From: Diogma glabrata | Taxonomy: Eukaryota; Arthropoda; Insecta; Diptera; Cylindrotomidae | Direction of reading: 5' to 3' | Length of the DNA: 64,000 bases | NCBI GenBank assembly: GCA_963693315.1 | Contig: OY856188.1 | Location: 190,506,811 to 190,570,810 of the forward strand | Part shown: in pieces, positions 31,813 to 42,361 of the stretch | Layout of the letters: each line of letters opens with the position of its first letter | Numbering within the stretch: position 1 is the first letter of the stretch | Translations under genes and position numbers: made by a program | Notes under the pieces: model-generated | What the model saw: the letters and a program-made list of their open reading frames with translations, nothing else | Told to the model about the DNA's origin: nothing | Database searches by the model: none

Positions 31813-32411
31813 TACACCTATCCCCCGCTTTACACGGCACTCATTTAACACGTTTTCGACTTTACACGGTTTTTGAAATCGAAATTTCAAAAAAAAAAAA
31901 AGACAAATTTTGGTATTACACGCACTTATTTCTACTTTATTTTAATTAAACCTTCTGGTATACTACTTATGATCATATACATACAGGTTGTAATTAAAAT
32001 AAGAAACTTGTAACAAAAAAACGCTTTTTAGGGTTCAAAGGAAAATTTTGTAAATATATGTTGATGTATATCAGCAGAGGGTTGTAAGGGATTCTCTATG
32101 TGAATCAGTTGATTTTAAGCAATACATCGTAATTAGCTAGATACAAAATGCGTAGGTACAATTACAGAATTTGGCTGCTAATCAGGTTTTTAATACTAAA
32201 GAGTGATTAAGCTTAGGTGGCAAATCGGCCAGGTTAAAAGGAAGAAACAAATCTTTCCATTTATTGGAATGCCAATACAAAAGCTTGGGATACAGCCACA
32301 TTGTAAATTGATTTGTCTTATAACTCTTACGTACCAGAAGTAAAATAGTATATGTGTTATTATGGTTTTCCATATTATTCACTGTTTGTGTGCTTTTGTC
32401 ACTTTTGAATT

Positions 32412-32629
32412 AAAATGCAATATTTAAAAATATACTTTTTACTGTTTATTTTTAATTTATTTATAATAATAAAACAAAAGAACAATTTAAGAACTGAGGA
32501 TGACGTAAGTCGAAATCGATATTCTTTAAAATAAAAAATTAAAATCACATTGTTACTATAAGGAAGTTTTATTATTATAAATAAATTAAAAATAAACAGT
32601 AAAAAGTATATTTTTAAATATTGCATTTT
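32412..32629 (+). mobile_element. Small palindromic element with central hammerhead-like motif
   Basis: Arms 32412-32475 and 32566-32629 are a 64-bp inverted repeat with no mismatch I can find. The centre holds CTGAGGA (32494-32500), T, GAC-GTAA-GTC, GAAA (32512-32515), AT-CG-AT, A, then TTCTT. The last block pairs with AAGAA immediately before the core (stem I, 5 bp). No protein is encoded. It could be a PLE-derived, non-autonomous ribozyme-bearing repeat. Confidence 0.55.
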
Positions 32630-32669
32630 AAGTAAAATAGTATTTAATCAAAATAATATTTAAGGTTCT

Positions 32670-33400
32670 TTTTTAACTGGACAATGCTCCATGTCACCCT
32701 CAAGATTTGCGGCTTACAAATGGATAAATTGTATTTCTACTCAAAATTAAAACGTCTTTATTGCAACCATTATACCAGAAGATAATTTCGACATTCAAGG
32801 CAATGTATATTTCAAGCCCCCTTAGATATATTTTGGATGGAAAATGAACTGTCTTTTTATGCTCATGCTTGGAAAAGGTTTACAATTTTAGATTGCGTTA
32901 ATCATATAGGAGTGCCATATCATAAGATTAAAACATCAACGCTCCTTGTGAGTTGAAAATTAATGTGGGCTGATGTTGTTGATGGTAATAGTTATATAGA
33001 ATATCTTTGGAGCAATATTATTCTGAGACAATTGAGTTGGCTTGTGCATTGGGTGGAGAAGGTTTGAAAGATTTAGCTGTGTCAAGTATTATTGGCCTAA
33101 TAACATACCAAGAATTAGATGGAGATGATTTAAATAAAAGGACCAGTAAAATAAACAAAAGCAAAAATGATATTGAAGCTGACTGCAGATGAATATGAGC
33201 CGAAACCATTCCCTGCAAATAGCAGCCATTCGTGAGAGACTTGCAACTGAAAGTAAATAATGCAACTACTTTCAACAACATGATCCGAATGTTGAACGAG
33301 CTCTCCGATTTCTACGAACTGTCAACGAATTTTCAAGTCAATATGAAGATTTAACTAAAAACAAAGCACAATTATTAATTACAAATTTAACTTCCAACTG
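32670..33400 (+). pseudogene. Tigger-type transposase remnant
   Basis: The catalytic block LDNAPCHPQDLRLTN is read from about 32680. Shifted-frame pieces follow, matching the PNTTSLIQPLDQ and ISTFKAMY region. Later segments (33007-33192: SETIELACALGGEGLKDL and similar) match the far C-terminus poorly. Many frameshifts make the gene dead. A weaker match upstream (32225-32330, YWNANTKAW) may be the preceding DDE segment. Confidence 0.65.
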
Positions 33401-33708
33401 AATCAAGTTAAGTTAGGTTTGATTTAGGTCAACATGCTAGTATGTGCATATATAATTACTTTTTATTTTTTGAGAATTTTTTATTGGTTATGTTGCATGT
33501 TTCCTATTGAAAATCAATTGAGCTGTTATGTCGATATCTTATGTGATTAAATTGGTACTTTTATGTTCTACCGACTCTGTTTGTCGCCCAAGAAATGACC
33601 AAAAACCACGTTTTTCGTTTAACACGGTTTTCCATACAAAATTTATATTTTCGATTAACACGTTTTTATCAGGAACGTATCTACCGTGTAAAACGGAGGA
33701 TAGGTGTA

Positions 33709-34640
33709 TACGTTTTTTATAGAAAATTGAACGTAGAATACGATGGTTGTACTAAACACTCTTTTTTGGGTAGGCAGCGACAAAAATTGATTTTAATATT
33801 TTATTTGTTTATGACAATAGGAATTTGTTAATAATTTTTATAGATAACAGTTTTTTTTTAAATTCGATTTTTTAACTTTAAAATAAAACAGACAAAAAGA
33901 TTCTATCTTTACCAGAACCGAAGTTATGAAGCTTTGAAAATAAGTCTTCAAACCAAAAATCACGAAATTCTCGAAATTTAGATCCGCTCTATTTCCCAAA
34001 ACAAAAGAAAAATCCTCGAACAAGCATATTTTTTGTTTATATAGAACCCATAAAAAATTTCAACTGAATTAAAAATGTCTTAGTCACATTTTGTCCTAAT
34101 GTGTTCGGTATGCAAAAGAATGACTATATATGGAACTTTTAGACGTCTCGCTCTCGATAAATTAAATTATTTCTAACAGTAAAAATCATTTCTCCATTAA
34201 TTAAAAATACTTTTTTATTGGAAATAAAACGTAGAATACGATGGTCACACTAAAAACTCATTTCGTGGGTGTGACTAAAGTGGGTGTGACAATGAGTAAA
34301 GACTGATTTGAACATTATATTTGTTTATAATAATAGGAATTTGTCAATAACTATTTTTAAATTTATTTTTTTTTAAACTAGCATCTTTTAGCTTTAAAAT
34401 AAAACAAAACAAAAGTTCCTATCTTTAATAGAAACGAAGTTATGAATTTTTGAAAATAACTCGTCAAGCTAAAAATCACGAAATTCTTGAAATTTAGAAC
34501 CGCTCTATTTTCCAAAAACAAATTCTCGAACGCGTTTTTTTTCGATATAAAACCCGTAAAAAAAATTTCAGCCAAATCAAAAATGAGTCGGTCAGATTTT
34601 GTTCAAATCTGTTCGATTTGTAAAAGAATGTCCCATATAT
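33709..34640 (-). repeat. Family Y: two tandem units, inverted (right arm)
   Basis: This is the reverse complement of the kind of sequence at 30860-31812: ACGTAGAATACGATGG at 33731 and 34211, CTCGATAAATTAA at 34153, AGAATGACTATATATGGAAC at 34118. Together with the left arm it forms a large inverted repeat around the Tigger element. Confidence 0.8.
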
Positions 34641-34889
34641 AGAGTAATGTGGAAGCTTATTTCTACGAGCAAGCAATACTTGCCATTATCAAGGAATATT
34701 CTATAACTAAGATTGAGGGTGCTACCGTTGCCTCAATAGATTTCATCCTCGATTAGAGGTGATATCTTAGTGGTGATGGCGGATTATATCTCACTGCTAT
34801 TGCCAGTGCTATGTTATATCTGACGTTAACTCATATTATGTCAATATCAGGGCCTGGAATATATGGGGTTGATCTGTCTGGTAATCCGT
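34641..34889. other. Non-coding spacer
   Basis: I see nothing recognisable. Confidence 0.3.
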
Positions 34890-35397
34890 TTGAATTTTTT
34901 CCTTTTTCCTCGAAGACTGTGAATTTTATTTTCTCTGTATGCTGATGACTTGAACATATATAAGGTTATCAAAACAAACACTGTAAAACAACTGAATCAT
35001 TAGTTGTTTTACAGCGAAACTTATCAACACTTTATGATTGGTGCAATGATAATGGTATGCATTTAAATATTGATAAATGCGTAACTATTTCATTTTTAAA
35101 AAACCAGCAAAGGATGGACTATGCTATGCGTACACTGTTAACGAAAATGTGCTAGAAAGAACTAATTCAATTCGCGATTTAGGTGTGATGATAAACAGTG
35201 ATCTGACCATGAAGCAGCATGTAAATAAAATTTGTTCAAGGGGTCATTCTATTCTAAGATTTATCAAACGCAGAGCTAAAGAGTTCAATGACATTGCTTT
35301 AACAAAAACTCTGTATTACTCTCTCGTACAATCAACGATGGAGTGTGCGAGTATGGTATGGTCACAAGAATTTATTAAAATTGTTTGTCCGAAATAA
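34890..35397 (+). pseudogene. LINE reverse transcriptase fragment
   Basis: The YADDLNIYK catalytic box is at about 34938, in a broken frame. LSTLYDWCNDNGMHLNIDKC follows, then the open frame 35077-35397 with ERTNSIRDLGVMINSDLTMK, RRAKEFNDIALTKTLYYSLV and QSTMECASMVW. This is the RT palm and thumb of a LINE family unlike the others in the window. Both ends are truncated. The adjoining 35430-35500 contains GTTGCTTCAGTCAAATCGAAC, as in the 3' region of the LINE ending at 25556. Confidence 0.8.
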
Positions 35398-35499
35398 CTG
35401 AAATTACTAAAAAAAAACAACAACAATTGCATGCAATTGTCAGATAATTGAGTTGCTTCAGTCAAATCGAACGCGACTAAATTGGTGTCCGCTTACTAG

Positions 35500-35724
35500 C
35501 AAAAAATCGATAAAATGTCATAATTTCAAAGACGATAGCGTACGCTCATCTCATCATCCACGATATATTAGTCATTAATTTTAGATATTTGTTTTAATTA
35601 TTATAAATTGATAAGAAATTTAAATAATAATGTAAAATTTATACTCAATATTGTTGTCGGATTGATTTGAGTAAGACATTATATATATGCAAATGGGTAG
35701 AGTTGTCATACCAATTAATTTTGC
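35500..35724. other. Non-coding, AT-rich
   Basis: I see nothing recognisable. Confidence 0.3.
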
Positions 35725-35950
35725 TCACTTATAAACTATATAAAAAAAACTTCAGAATTTTTTATAAATTTAGTATTAATTTTATTTTTAAATACCACCT
35801 AGTTTCGAACGTCAAAAGTCCATCGACACGGGTTCTTAACAACTGTTAAAAACCAGTGTCGATGGAAACTAGTTTGTGTTTAAAAATAAAAATTAAATTT
35901 ATAAAAAATTTCTGTGAAGTTTTTTTTATATAGTTTATAAGTGAGTAGAC
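35725..35950. mobile_element. Fold-back MITE of about 225 bp
   Basis: GCTCACTTATAAACTATATA at 35728 and its complement ending near 35945 bound two arms of about 100 bp around the centre TTAACAACTGTTAA. An inner conserved block is CCATCGACAC/GTGTCGATGG. No target duplication is clear. Confidence 0.75.
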
Positions 35951-36114
35951 AGACTTATTGTAAAATTATTAAATAATTTTGTAATAATTTAATGAAATCA
36001 TTATAATAATCAAACTGATTTGTAAACGTAACTCAGTCACCCATTATTTTAATTTAAATTATTATTTATTTTATTTAATCGTATGGTTTAAAGGAAGAAA
36101 CAAAAAAATGTTTA

Positions 36115-36977
36115 CAAAATCACAAGTCCACATCCAAATCTCTCAAATAATTAACGCCTTCTACAGGAACCTCATTTAACTTGTTTATACCACCATTGAA
36201 TTTGAGTAAGGGGCATTCCTTCACTATGTGGTTCGTTGTTTGAATAACTCCACACATACATAAAAATGAGGGATATAAGTCCCACTTGTTCATCAGGTAA
36301 TTACATCGGCCATGTGTTGTTCTGAAACGATTAAGTCTGGACCACTCTTTACGACTAAGATCGAAGCCGGAAACACAACAAGTAGGGTCGTTTTCCAAAC
36401 TGGCATTTGGAACAGGTGAAGAGTTTCACATGCATTTCCATCTTTCCTTCATATCAAACTTAACTTCGGAACTTAAATTCGGAGCAAATAACCATAATGG
36501 TTTTCTTGATGACAAACGAGATTCAGGTAAGTCTTGCAAAATGTCATAAAGAATTGAGTTTTGATGTAGATCACACTTTTTAAATTCTTTAATGCAAGCT
36601 GCTTCACGTCTTAATGACCGAGGTTCAATGTTGGCTAAGACAGCAAGCCATGGTAAAGGTGTTGATTTTAAAGTTCCAGTTATGATTCTTAAAGCATTGT
36701 TAAGTTGGACATCAATTTTATGTGTGTGAGAAGAGTTAAGCCAAACAGGAGCACAATATTCAGCGCAAGAATAGACTAGTGCAAGAACTATAGATCTTAA
36801 AGTACATACATCAGCCCCCCAATTAGTTCCGGCAATTTTTCTAATGATATTCACTCTGGAACATAATTTTTTGGCCAGATTTTCTAAATGCGCCTTAAAA
36901 GACAATGTTCTGTCAAGTGTGACTCCTAGGTATTTAGGAGTAAAATTAAAACGAACTGAAATCCCATCAAACTTCAC
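36115..36977 (-). pseudogene. LINE RT thumb and C-terminal zinc-finger-like domain (I/Nimb-like)
   Basis: The minus-strand frame 36426-36977 has FTPKYLGVTLDRTLSFKAHL, CAEYCAPVWLNSSH and LPWLAVLANIEPRSLRREAA. The frame 36120-36398 has SGFDLSRKEWSRLNRFRTTH, GRCNYLMNKW and a CxC...HIVKEC zinc-finger-like end. These are the last parts of an insect LINE of the I/Nimb type; the clade name is recognition only. The RT active site is not included. A short frame change lies near 36400-36426. Confidence 0.8.
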
Positions 36978-36997
36978 TTTTAATTCTTTAAATTATT

Positions 36998-37235
36998 ATT
37001 GTTTGCAGTAGACTGTTGTTAAAACCAGAATCATCATTAAGATAAAACATTGATCTGTGGTTGAACGGTTGGAACGAAAACAACCGAACGGGATGAGTCG
37101 AGCAAGTACGACATTAGCTAGTATTTTATTTGCCGTGGTCAGCAGTGCGGCTTCACGATGATTCGCACACTGTAGCGGGCACTTTTCTTGTGTAGCCGAA
37201 CACTGAGAGCTGTTTTCCATTCAGCAAGTAGTTTT
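36998..37235 (-). pseudogene. Second LINE RT fragment (fingers region)
   Basis: The minus strand reads KCPLQCANHREAALLTTANK, ILANVVLARLIPF, then after a deletion CFRSNRSTTDQCF. This is the CxNYRGIxLLxxxYKI...GFRxxRSTxDQ region of a different LINE group. It abuts the preceding fragment, so two truncated LINEs lie end to end. Confidence 0.7.
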
Positions 37236-37418
37236 TCTTGGTCCCAGATTGCAAGAATCAGACCGTATTTATACGACTTTTCCCTTCTCGCGGCGAGAAA
37301 AAGTATCATTTATATTTGTATACTCTATCGGTGCATATAATTTTGAATTTGTAAATAGAAAAAATGACAATATTTTTCTCTTGTTAAAATTCCCGCATGT
37401 TTTTAATCCTTATCACCT

Positions 37419-38667
37419 AGGGTTGCCACGTTTTAAAAGTTTCAAAGTAGGACACACTACCCCTACGGTCTTAAAACTAAAAAACTCGTTGGATTTGTGC
37501 CACTTAATTTTTCAGTTATAAAATAAATATTTTTAAAAAAAAATTAGGTTTCGGTTTGGTGTAAGTATGAATGTGTGGGCGTTATTTCTGTAATGCTAAT
37601 TGATTTATTTATGATGAATAATGGCATACAAATTCGCATTTATGTTATCAGCCTCCAATGCGGTAACACTCGAAAAACTTAAATTTAAAGTTTTTAAGGA
37701 CTCAGAAATACAGCTAAACATGCCGTCTGCTGATTCATTGGCACTTTCATTCAAATCTATTGTAAGCCAGTTACTCATAAATAGTTCTGTTTTGTATATT
37801 TACATTTTCCTTCAAAATCGTTAGCTTTCTGTAGCCAAATATTTTACTTTATAACAAAATTCAGCTCAGTCATTTTATTTTATTAATAATACTAAGAACA
37901 GCTAATTTGTAACTAAAGTTATTTAAAAAAAACAGAGGTTTAACGGTGGATTTAATTCAAAATTATTTAAACAATGGTGGCTTTCCACCTGAATAAATCA
38001 TGCAATAAAGCATAGATATTCACATATGTCACAGCGATGTAAATTGTTTGCTTAATTGTTACTAACCTTTCGACATAAAATAAAATAATCGGTTACAAAT
38101 TTAATATAAGTAAAGGTGCAATTACGATTACTTATTTTTTGCAATTCCGAATCACAATTCAACGTATTTCGATATTGTCAACAATGTCAAAAAGTGAGAT
38201 TTTTCCGCACTGTTTTATTTTTCATGGAAAATTTTCTCAATGCTAAGTTGATAGTAGAAATGTTTACTTATATTTTAATATGAATGTAGATTGTAAAAAA
38301 TTTGGTTGCAAAATAATTTTGTTGAATTGTGATTCGAAATTGCAAAAAACGTTTTGTGCAACTCGTTGCACAAATTGACTTTTTCCGCACTTGTCGTAAA
38401 TTTGTCCAACTCGGCTTCACCTCGTTGGACGAAATTACGACGCGTGCGGAAAAAATCAACTTTGTCGATACACAAGGTACTATTACACAAAGTACTATTG
38501 CTAACGCGTTTTTTGAGAGAAATAGGTTGGAAAAAAAATCTATTTTTTTTAGTATAAGATATTGTATTACAGTTTGACTAAAGTAGGACATTTTTATAGT
38601 AAAGTAGGACGTAGGACATTCTTGCTCCAAAGTAGGACTGTCCTACCGAAAGTAGGATACGTGGCAA
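37419..38667. mobile_element. Non-autonomous hAT-like element with AGGGTTGCCACGT ends
   Basis: AGGGTTGCCACGT begins at 37421 and its complement ACGTGGCAACCCT ends near 38665. The subterminal word GTAGGAC occurs once near the left end and several times near the right (GTAGGACATT, GTAGGACGTAGGAC, AGTAGGACTGTCCTACC). Inside are palindromes: 38142-38347 (CGAATCACAATTCAAC and complement) and 38388-38456 (TTCCGCAC ... GTGCGGAA). No transposase is recognisable; open frames in 38268-38630 are readings of the palindromes. Confidence 0.65.
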
Positions 38668-38899
38668 CCCTATATCTCACCCTTCTCAATTTGCAAACGT
38701 TGTTTCTTCAAAAAATGTAGCGTCATAAATGAACATTAAATTTGTTCATGAATATTAGCAACTTTAAGAGCACACATACTTAAAAAGTTGACTGCCAGCT
38801 GCATGCCACGATGCGTACTATAAGTGGTACTATCAGATCCACCCCTTTACCTTAGCTCCTTGTGTTAAGCAATATCGCTCCACCTGCACTCAGACGCTC

Positions 38900-39372
38900 A
38901 TAAAAAGGTAACCAACAACATCACGTTACCCTTGCACGAATATTACGGTGACCATACTCGTTGTCGATTGAAGTCAAAAAAGCCTCCACATAAAACTGCC
39001 AGCAACCTGTTGGCAACTAATTTTAATATCTTGGATGCCTGGGACACCTCCTGGCATCATTACAATACGCTTGGGCTTTCTATTACTAACCCGACTTCTA
39101 CCCAACCTGGTTTCGATTTGCCACGTCATACCTGGACTACACTAAACCGAATAAGAACGAATCATGGACGTTGTGCTGATTCTTTCTACAAGTGGGGCAT
39201 TTCAGAGTCCCCTGAGTGTGACCCCTGAATGTTGTGCGCTCCACAACAAACCATAAAACACATTGCAACTGTATGTCCAATTCGACGGTACAATGTCAAC
39301 ATCTCAGACATCTATTTGACAACTCCCGATGTAGTAGAATGGATAAACTCACTCGATGTAAACATCTAATGT
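38900..39372 (+). pseudogene. LINE C-terminal domain fragment (I/Nimb-like)
   Basis: The frame 38932-39228 has WDTSWHHYNTLGLS, GFDLPRHTWTTLNRIRTNHG and RCADSFYKWGISESPECDP. It meets TGA at 39226 and then continues in the same frame with CAPQQTIKHIATVCPIRRYN to DVVEWINSLDVNI and TAA near 39370. It corresponds to the zinc-finger-like LINE C-terminus seen at 36.1 kb but is a different copy, on the other strand, and too short for the RT. Confidence 0.8.
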
Positions 39373-40146
39373 TCAAATGTACTGCCCAATGTTCAAGTAT
39401 TTTGCTTTTTTACTAAAAGACGCGCAATCAAATCAATTGTAAGTTCATTTAATGTGTATCCATGTTTTGTTTTAGGTAGATTTCATAGAAGAGTCTACCT
39501 ATTTTAACTTTTAAGTTTAATTTTTTATGTGGCACAAAACACCATACGCTAAAAAAAAGCAACTGTAAGAAAGAAACAAAAATAATCGTTCTCCTGAAAT
39601 ATTTTTCTCATTTTCTTGTCGGACTGGCCGTAAGCGGCTTATTTTTTGTCGGACAGCTCGATTTTTTATAATAACAAATTTTTTATCATGTTCCAATTGT
39701 ATCCCACATGTGGTAATCAATAAACAATACACCGCTAGGATTCCGCCAGGATGGCAGATAAAAAAGTTGTGGGACTCGTGAAGGACAAGCGCCTTACGGA
39801 GTATAAAACATGTGGTAATCATAAAACGAATCCGGCGAGGGCTCAGGGACTATAATAACTTGAGTCTTTATTTGAGTAATAAATAAATTATTTGAACTAA
39901 TTTGTATTCATATCAAAATTTTATTTTGAAAAGAACATTTATTTAATAAATATTATTTAAAAAATATTATTTATTTATTTAAAATAATAAAAAAAGGATT
40001 TGGAATGAAAGAATAAAAAAATAATAGTAACCTACTTACACTAATGAAAATTTTATGGGGAAAAAGCACCTAAAAATAAAATTTTTGAATGTCCAGGTTG
40101 CTTGAAAATGAAAACCACGCTTTCATTGATTTAACGAATGTTGTCT
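39373..40146. other. Non-coding; possible 3' flank of the minus-strand host gene
   Basis: I see no gene. A hairpin GGTAGATTT/TCTACC lies at 39476-39503. ACATGTGGTAATCA is repeated at about 39707 and 39809. A minus-strand AATAAA near 39870 could be the poly(A) signal of the gene ending at 40147. Confidence 0.35.
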
Positions 40147-42361
40147 CTATTCTGTTGACTGTGGAGACATAAGTCAAATGTAGCAGTGAAAAAACTTTAG
40201 TAATATTATTTAAATATAGTTAAGATAAGTAAGCTATAAGCCAACCATACACGAAAGGATATATCCGGGGATTTGGTCCGTCGGATCGATCCGCCGGATT
40301 TGGTCCGATACACCGTTCTCCACTAACGTAAAATTGTTCACCGTAGCGATCCGCAGATCAGTTCCGTCGGACCAGATTCTTATGTTAATGGCATAAAATT
40401 CATCTTAAATTGACAGATTTTGGATCCGCGGACATTAAATTGATCAGATTTTTTGGTTGGCGGACCACGGATCTGTCAAAAAAGTTTAGTTTACAATTTG
40501 CTTTTCTTTAATTTTAATTTCTTCCTCAATAACAAATTTACGCAATTTATTATGTTGGAAAATAGAATGCTGCTGTGGCAGGGTTATTAGTTTGTTATTT
40601 AGTTGTCAAAAAAGAACAACAAAATTTAATTAGACAAAAAACTGGTTAAAGGGATAAAATTTATTTTTTAAAATAATGAATAAAAAAGCACCTTATTCTT
40701 GTTTGCTAAGTTTTATTATTTTGCTTAGCTGCGTTTTTTATAGTTTTGCTTTTATAAAATGTTCGATGTCAGACGATATATAAGCATTCAAGATTGATAT
40801 TTAACTTGACAGTCAGTCCGATTCTTAGTGAAGAGATCCGACGGATCAAATCTAACGGACAAGTCCACGGAGTCTGTTATTCCTTAATAGATAGTTTTTT
40901 TAGGGCAGACCAAGTAGGCGGACAAATCCGGCAAACAATCCTTTCGTGTATGGCTAGCTAATGGTTATAGTACTCGCAAGTGAATCAATTAGAAATAGTG
41001 AATCTATTAGAATATCTATAGTGAATCTATTAGAAATACTAACTGTGTTAGAAACTATTAAGAAATACTAACTATAATACTCAATGTGTTTTGTGTTAAT
41101 TTAAAATAAAAATTAGTTTAAATAAATTAACAATAAAATTTAGTTCAGTTAAAAAACGATTTAATTTAAATCACTTACCCGTGTATATTGAACCAGAACA
41201 TTGCGTCTTGAGAATAATGATGTAATACTAGCTCGAAATGTCGACTTTTTTAAAATGTAAAACCCTCCGGCAATCATTCCAGTTATAATAATGGAACTCA
41301 ATATGATGACTTTATAAGGAATAAAAATTATATTAAACTGATATCAAGTTACCAAAATATTAAATTAAGCGTTTAATCTTCAAGCTTACACTGAAAAAAA
41401 ATTAAGTAATGACTTGGCAGTTTATAATTAAAACAAAGAAAAACTATTTGCAAACAATTTCACCGTGATTGGGACAACTACATGAAAACATTTTCCTGAC
41501 AACTGCATGACGTTTATTTAAAATGTAAAGTGTTATTTATATCCAATATAACAGTAGTTGAATAAAGCTATTAACCATTTCCATGAATTAAATAAATTTT
41601 TTTGGCCTTATATCATGAATTTTTCATTTTAAAATTGAAGCATTTGAAATTAATTGAACTATATTTTATTTTCACATAAATATTACGTCTCAACTACATA
41701 GTTCTATATAAGTATATAACTGTACAATTGTTGAAACCATTTCGTAGTTCTATTCGCCATATCTGCCCGCACGGTGAGGTTGATACAACTAAACTTCAAT
41801 TGGAAATAGAACATGTGTTTTTTAGTGTAGTATTACAGACAATGAGTTAGTTTATCGTAATTCAATCTCTATTATATTGACAATTGACAAACTTTTACAT
41901 CTCTTTTCATCTGGTTGTTCGATTCGCCATATTCGAGACCGAATATAAAGAATCGAAGCCCGAAATTGATTTACCAGCTACACTGGTTAAAAAGATGCAG
42001 TTGAGGCAACCGCACATTATGTGTATGTGAAAATTAAATATAGTTCGAAAATTTTCAAATACTTATTTTTTTAAATAAACGTGTTTTCGTTTTTTTTTTT
42101 GTTTGAATAATAAACTGTTAACTTTGGGAGGAGGTTGACTTGACATTACTCGAATTTTTTTTTCAGTTTATTTTATTTCATTTTTCCACAAAAAATAAAC
42201 AACCTACCTATTGTTGAAATACCTGATCCGACATTCCTAGTATCTTGATTATTGGATATGTTAATTGTATCATGATTGTGCTCAATATCTAGTTGAATTC
42301 CCAGAAATAAGCAAATTATTGATTTTTCTAAATTAATTTCTAAGTTACACGTTGAAGATTG
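40147..42361 (-). CDS. Host gene, last exons: single-pass membrane protein of unknown function
   Basis: The minus-strand exons are 42208-42361 (acceptor CTCTTTACAG, donor GTAGGT), 41179-41309 (acceptor TTATAAAG, donor GTAAGT) and a possible terminal exon 40147-40158 (acceptor TATGTCTCCACAG, then three codons and TAG). The first ends in phase 1 and the second begins in phase 1; the second ends in phase 0. The encoded segment runs QSSTCNLEINLEK, a stretch with GIQLDIEHNHDTINIS, then GSGIST before a membrane helix (VIILSSIIITGMIAGGFYIL). A basic tail follows with KKSTFRASITSLFSRR and ending VLVQYTR. This looks like the stalk, membrane span and short cytoplasmic tail of a type I protein. Upstream exons beyond 42361 were not found. 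The tiny last exon is the weakest part. I do not recognise the family. Confidence 0.55.
40239..40962. mobile_element. MITE-like element with CCATACACGAAAGGAT ends, in an intron
   Basis: AGCCAACCATACACGAAAGG (40241) faces the complement of AGCTAGCCATACACGAAAGG ending near 40960. Subterminal TCCGYCGGA and GGATCC-like words repeat at 40268-40375 and 40835-40925. There is no protein. It lies between the last two proposed exons of the minus-strand host gene. No target duplication was resolved. Confidence 0.7.

Larger units (their letters stand above)
31815..33706 (+). mobile_element. Tigger/pogo-type DNA transposon with TA duplication
   Basis: The termini CACCTATCCCCCGCTTTACA (31815) and the complement of CACCTATCCTCCGTTTTACA (ending 33706) are flanked by TA on both sides. 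The element is 1892 bp. Inside, the plus strand at about 32670-33400 carries a broken DDE transposase. A palindromic insert lies at 32412-32629. TA duplication plus the CENP-B-type DDE block points to the pogo/Tigger branch of Tc1-mariner. Confidence 0.8.

Noticed and set aside
32399..32626. Hydrophobic minus-strand frame resembling a membrane protein
   Set aside because: It is a reading of the 64-bp inverted arms of a non-coding palindrome.
38268..38630. Several overlapping frames on both strands
   Set aside because: They are mirror readings of a palindrome inside a MITE-like element.
39517..39822. Minus-strand frame of 101 codons
   Set aside because: It has no domain or splice context and could be chance.
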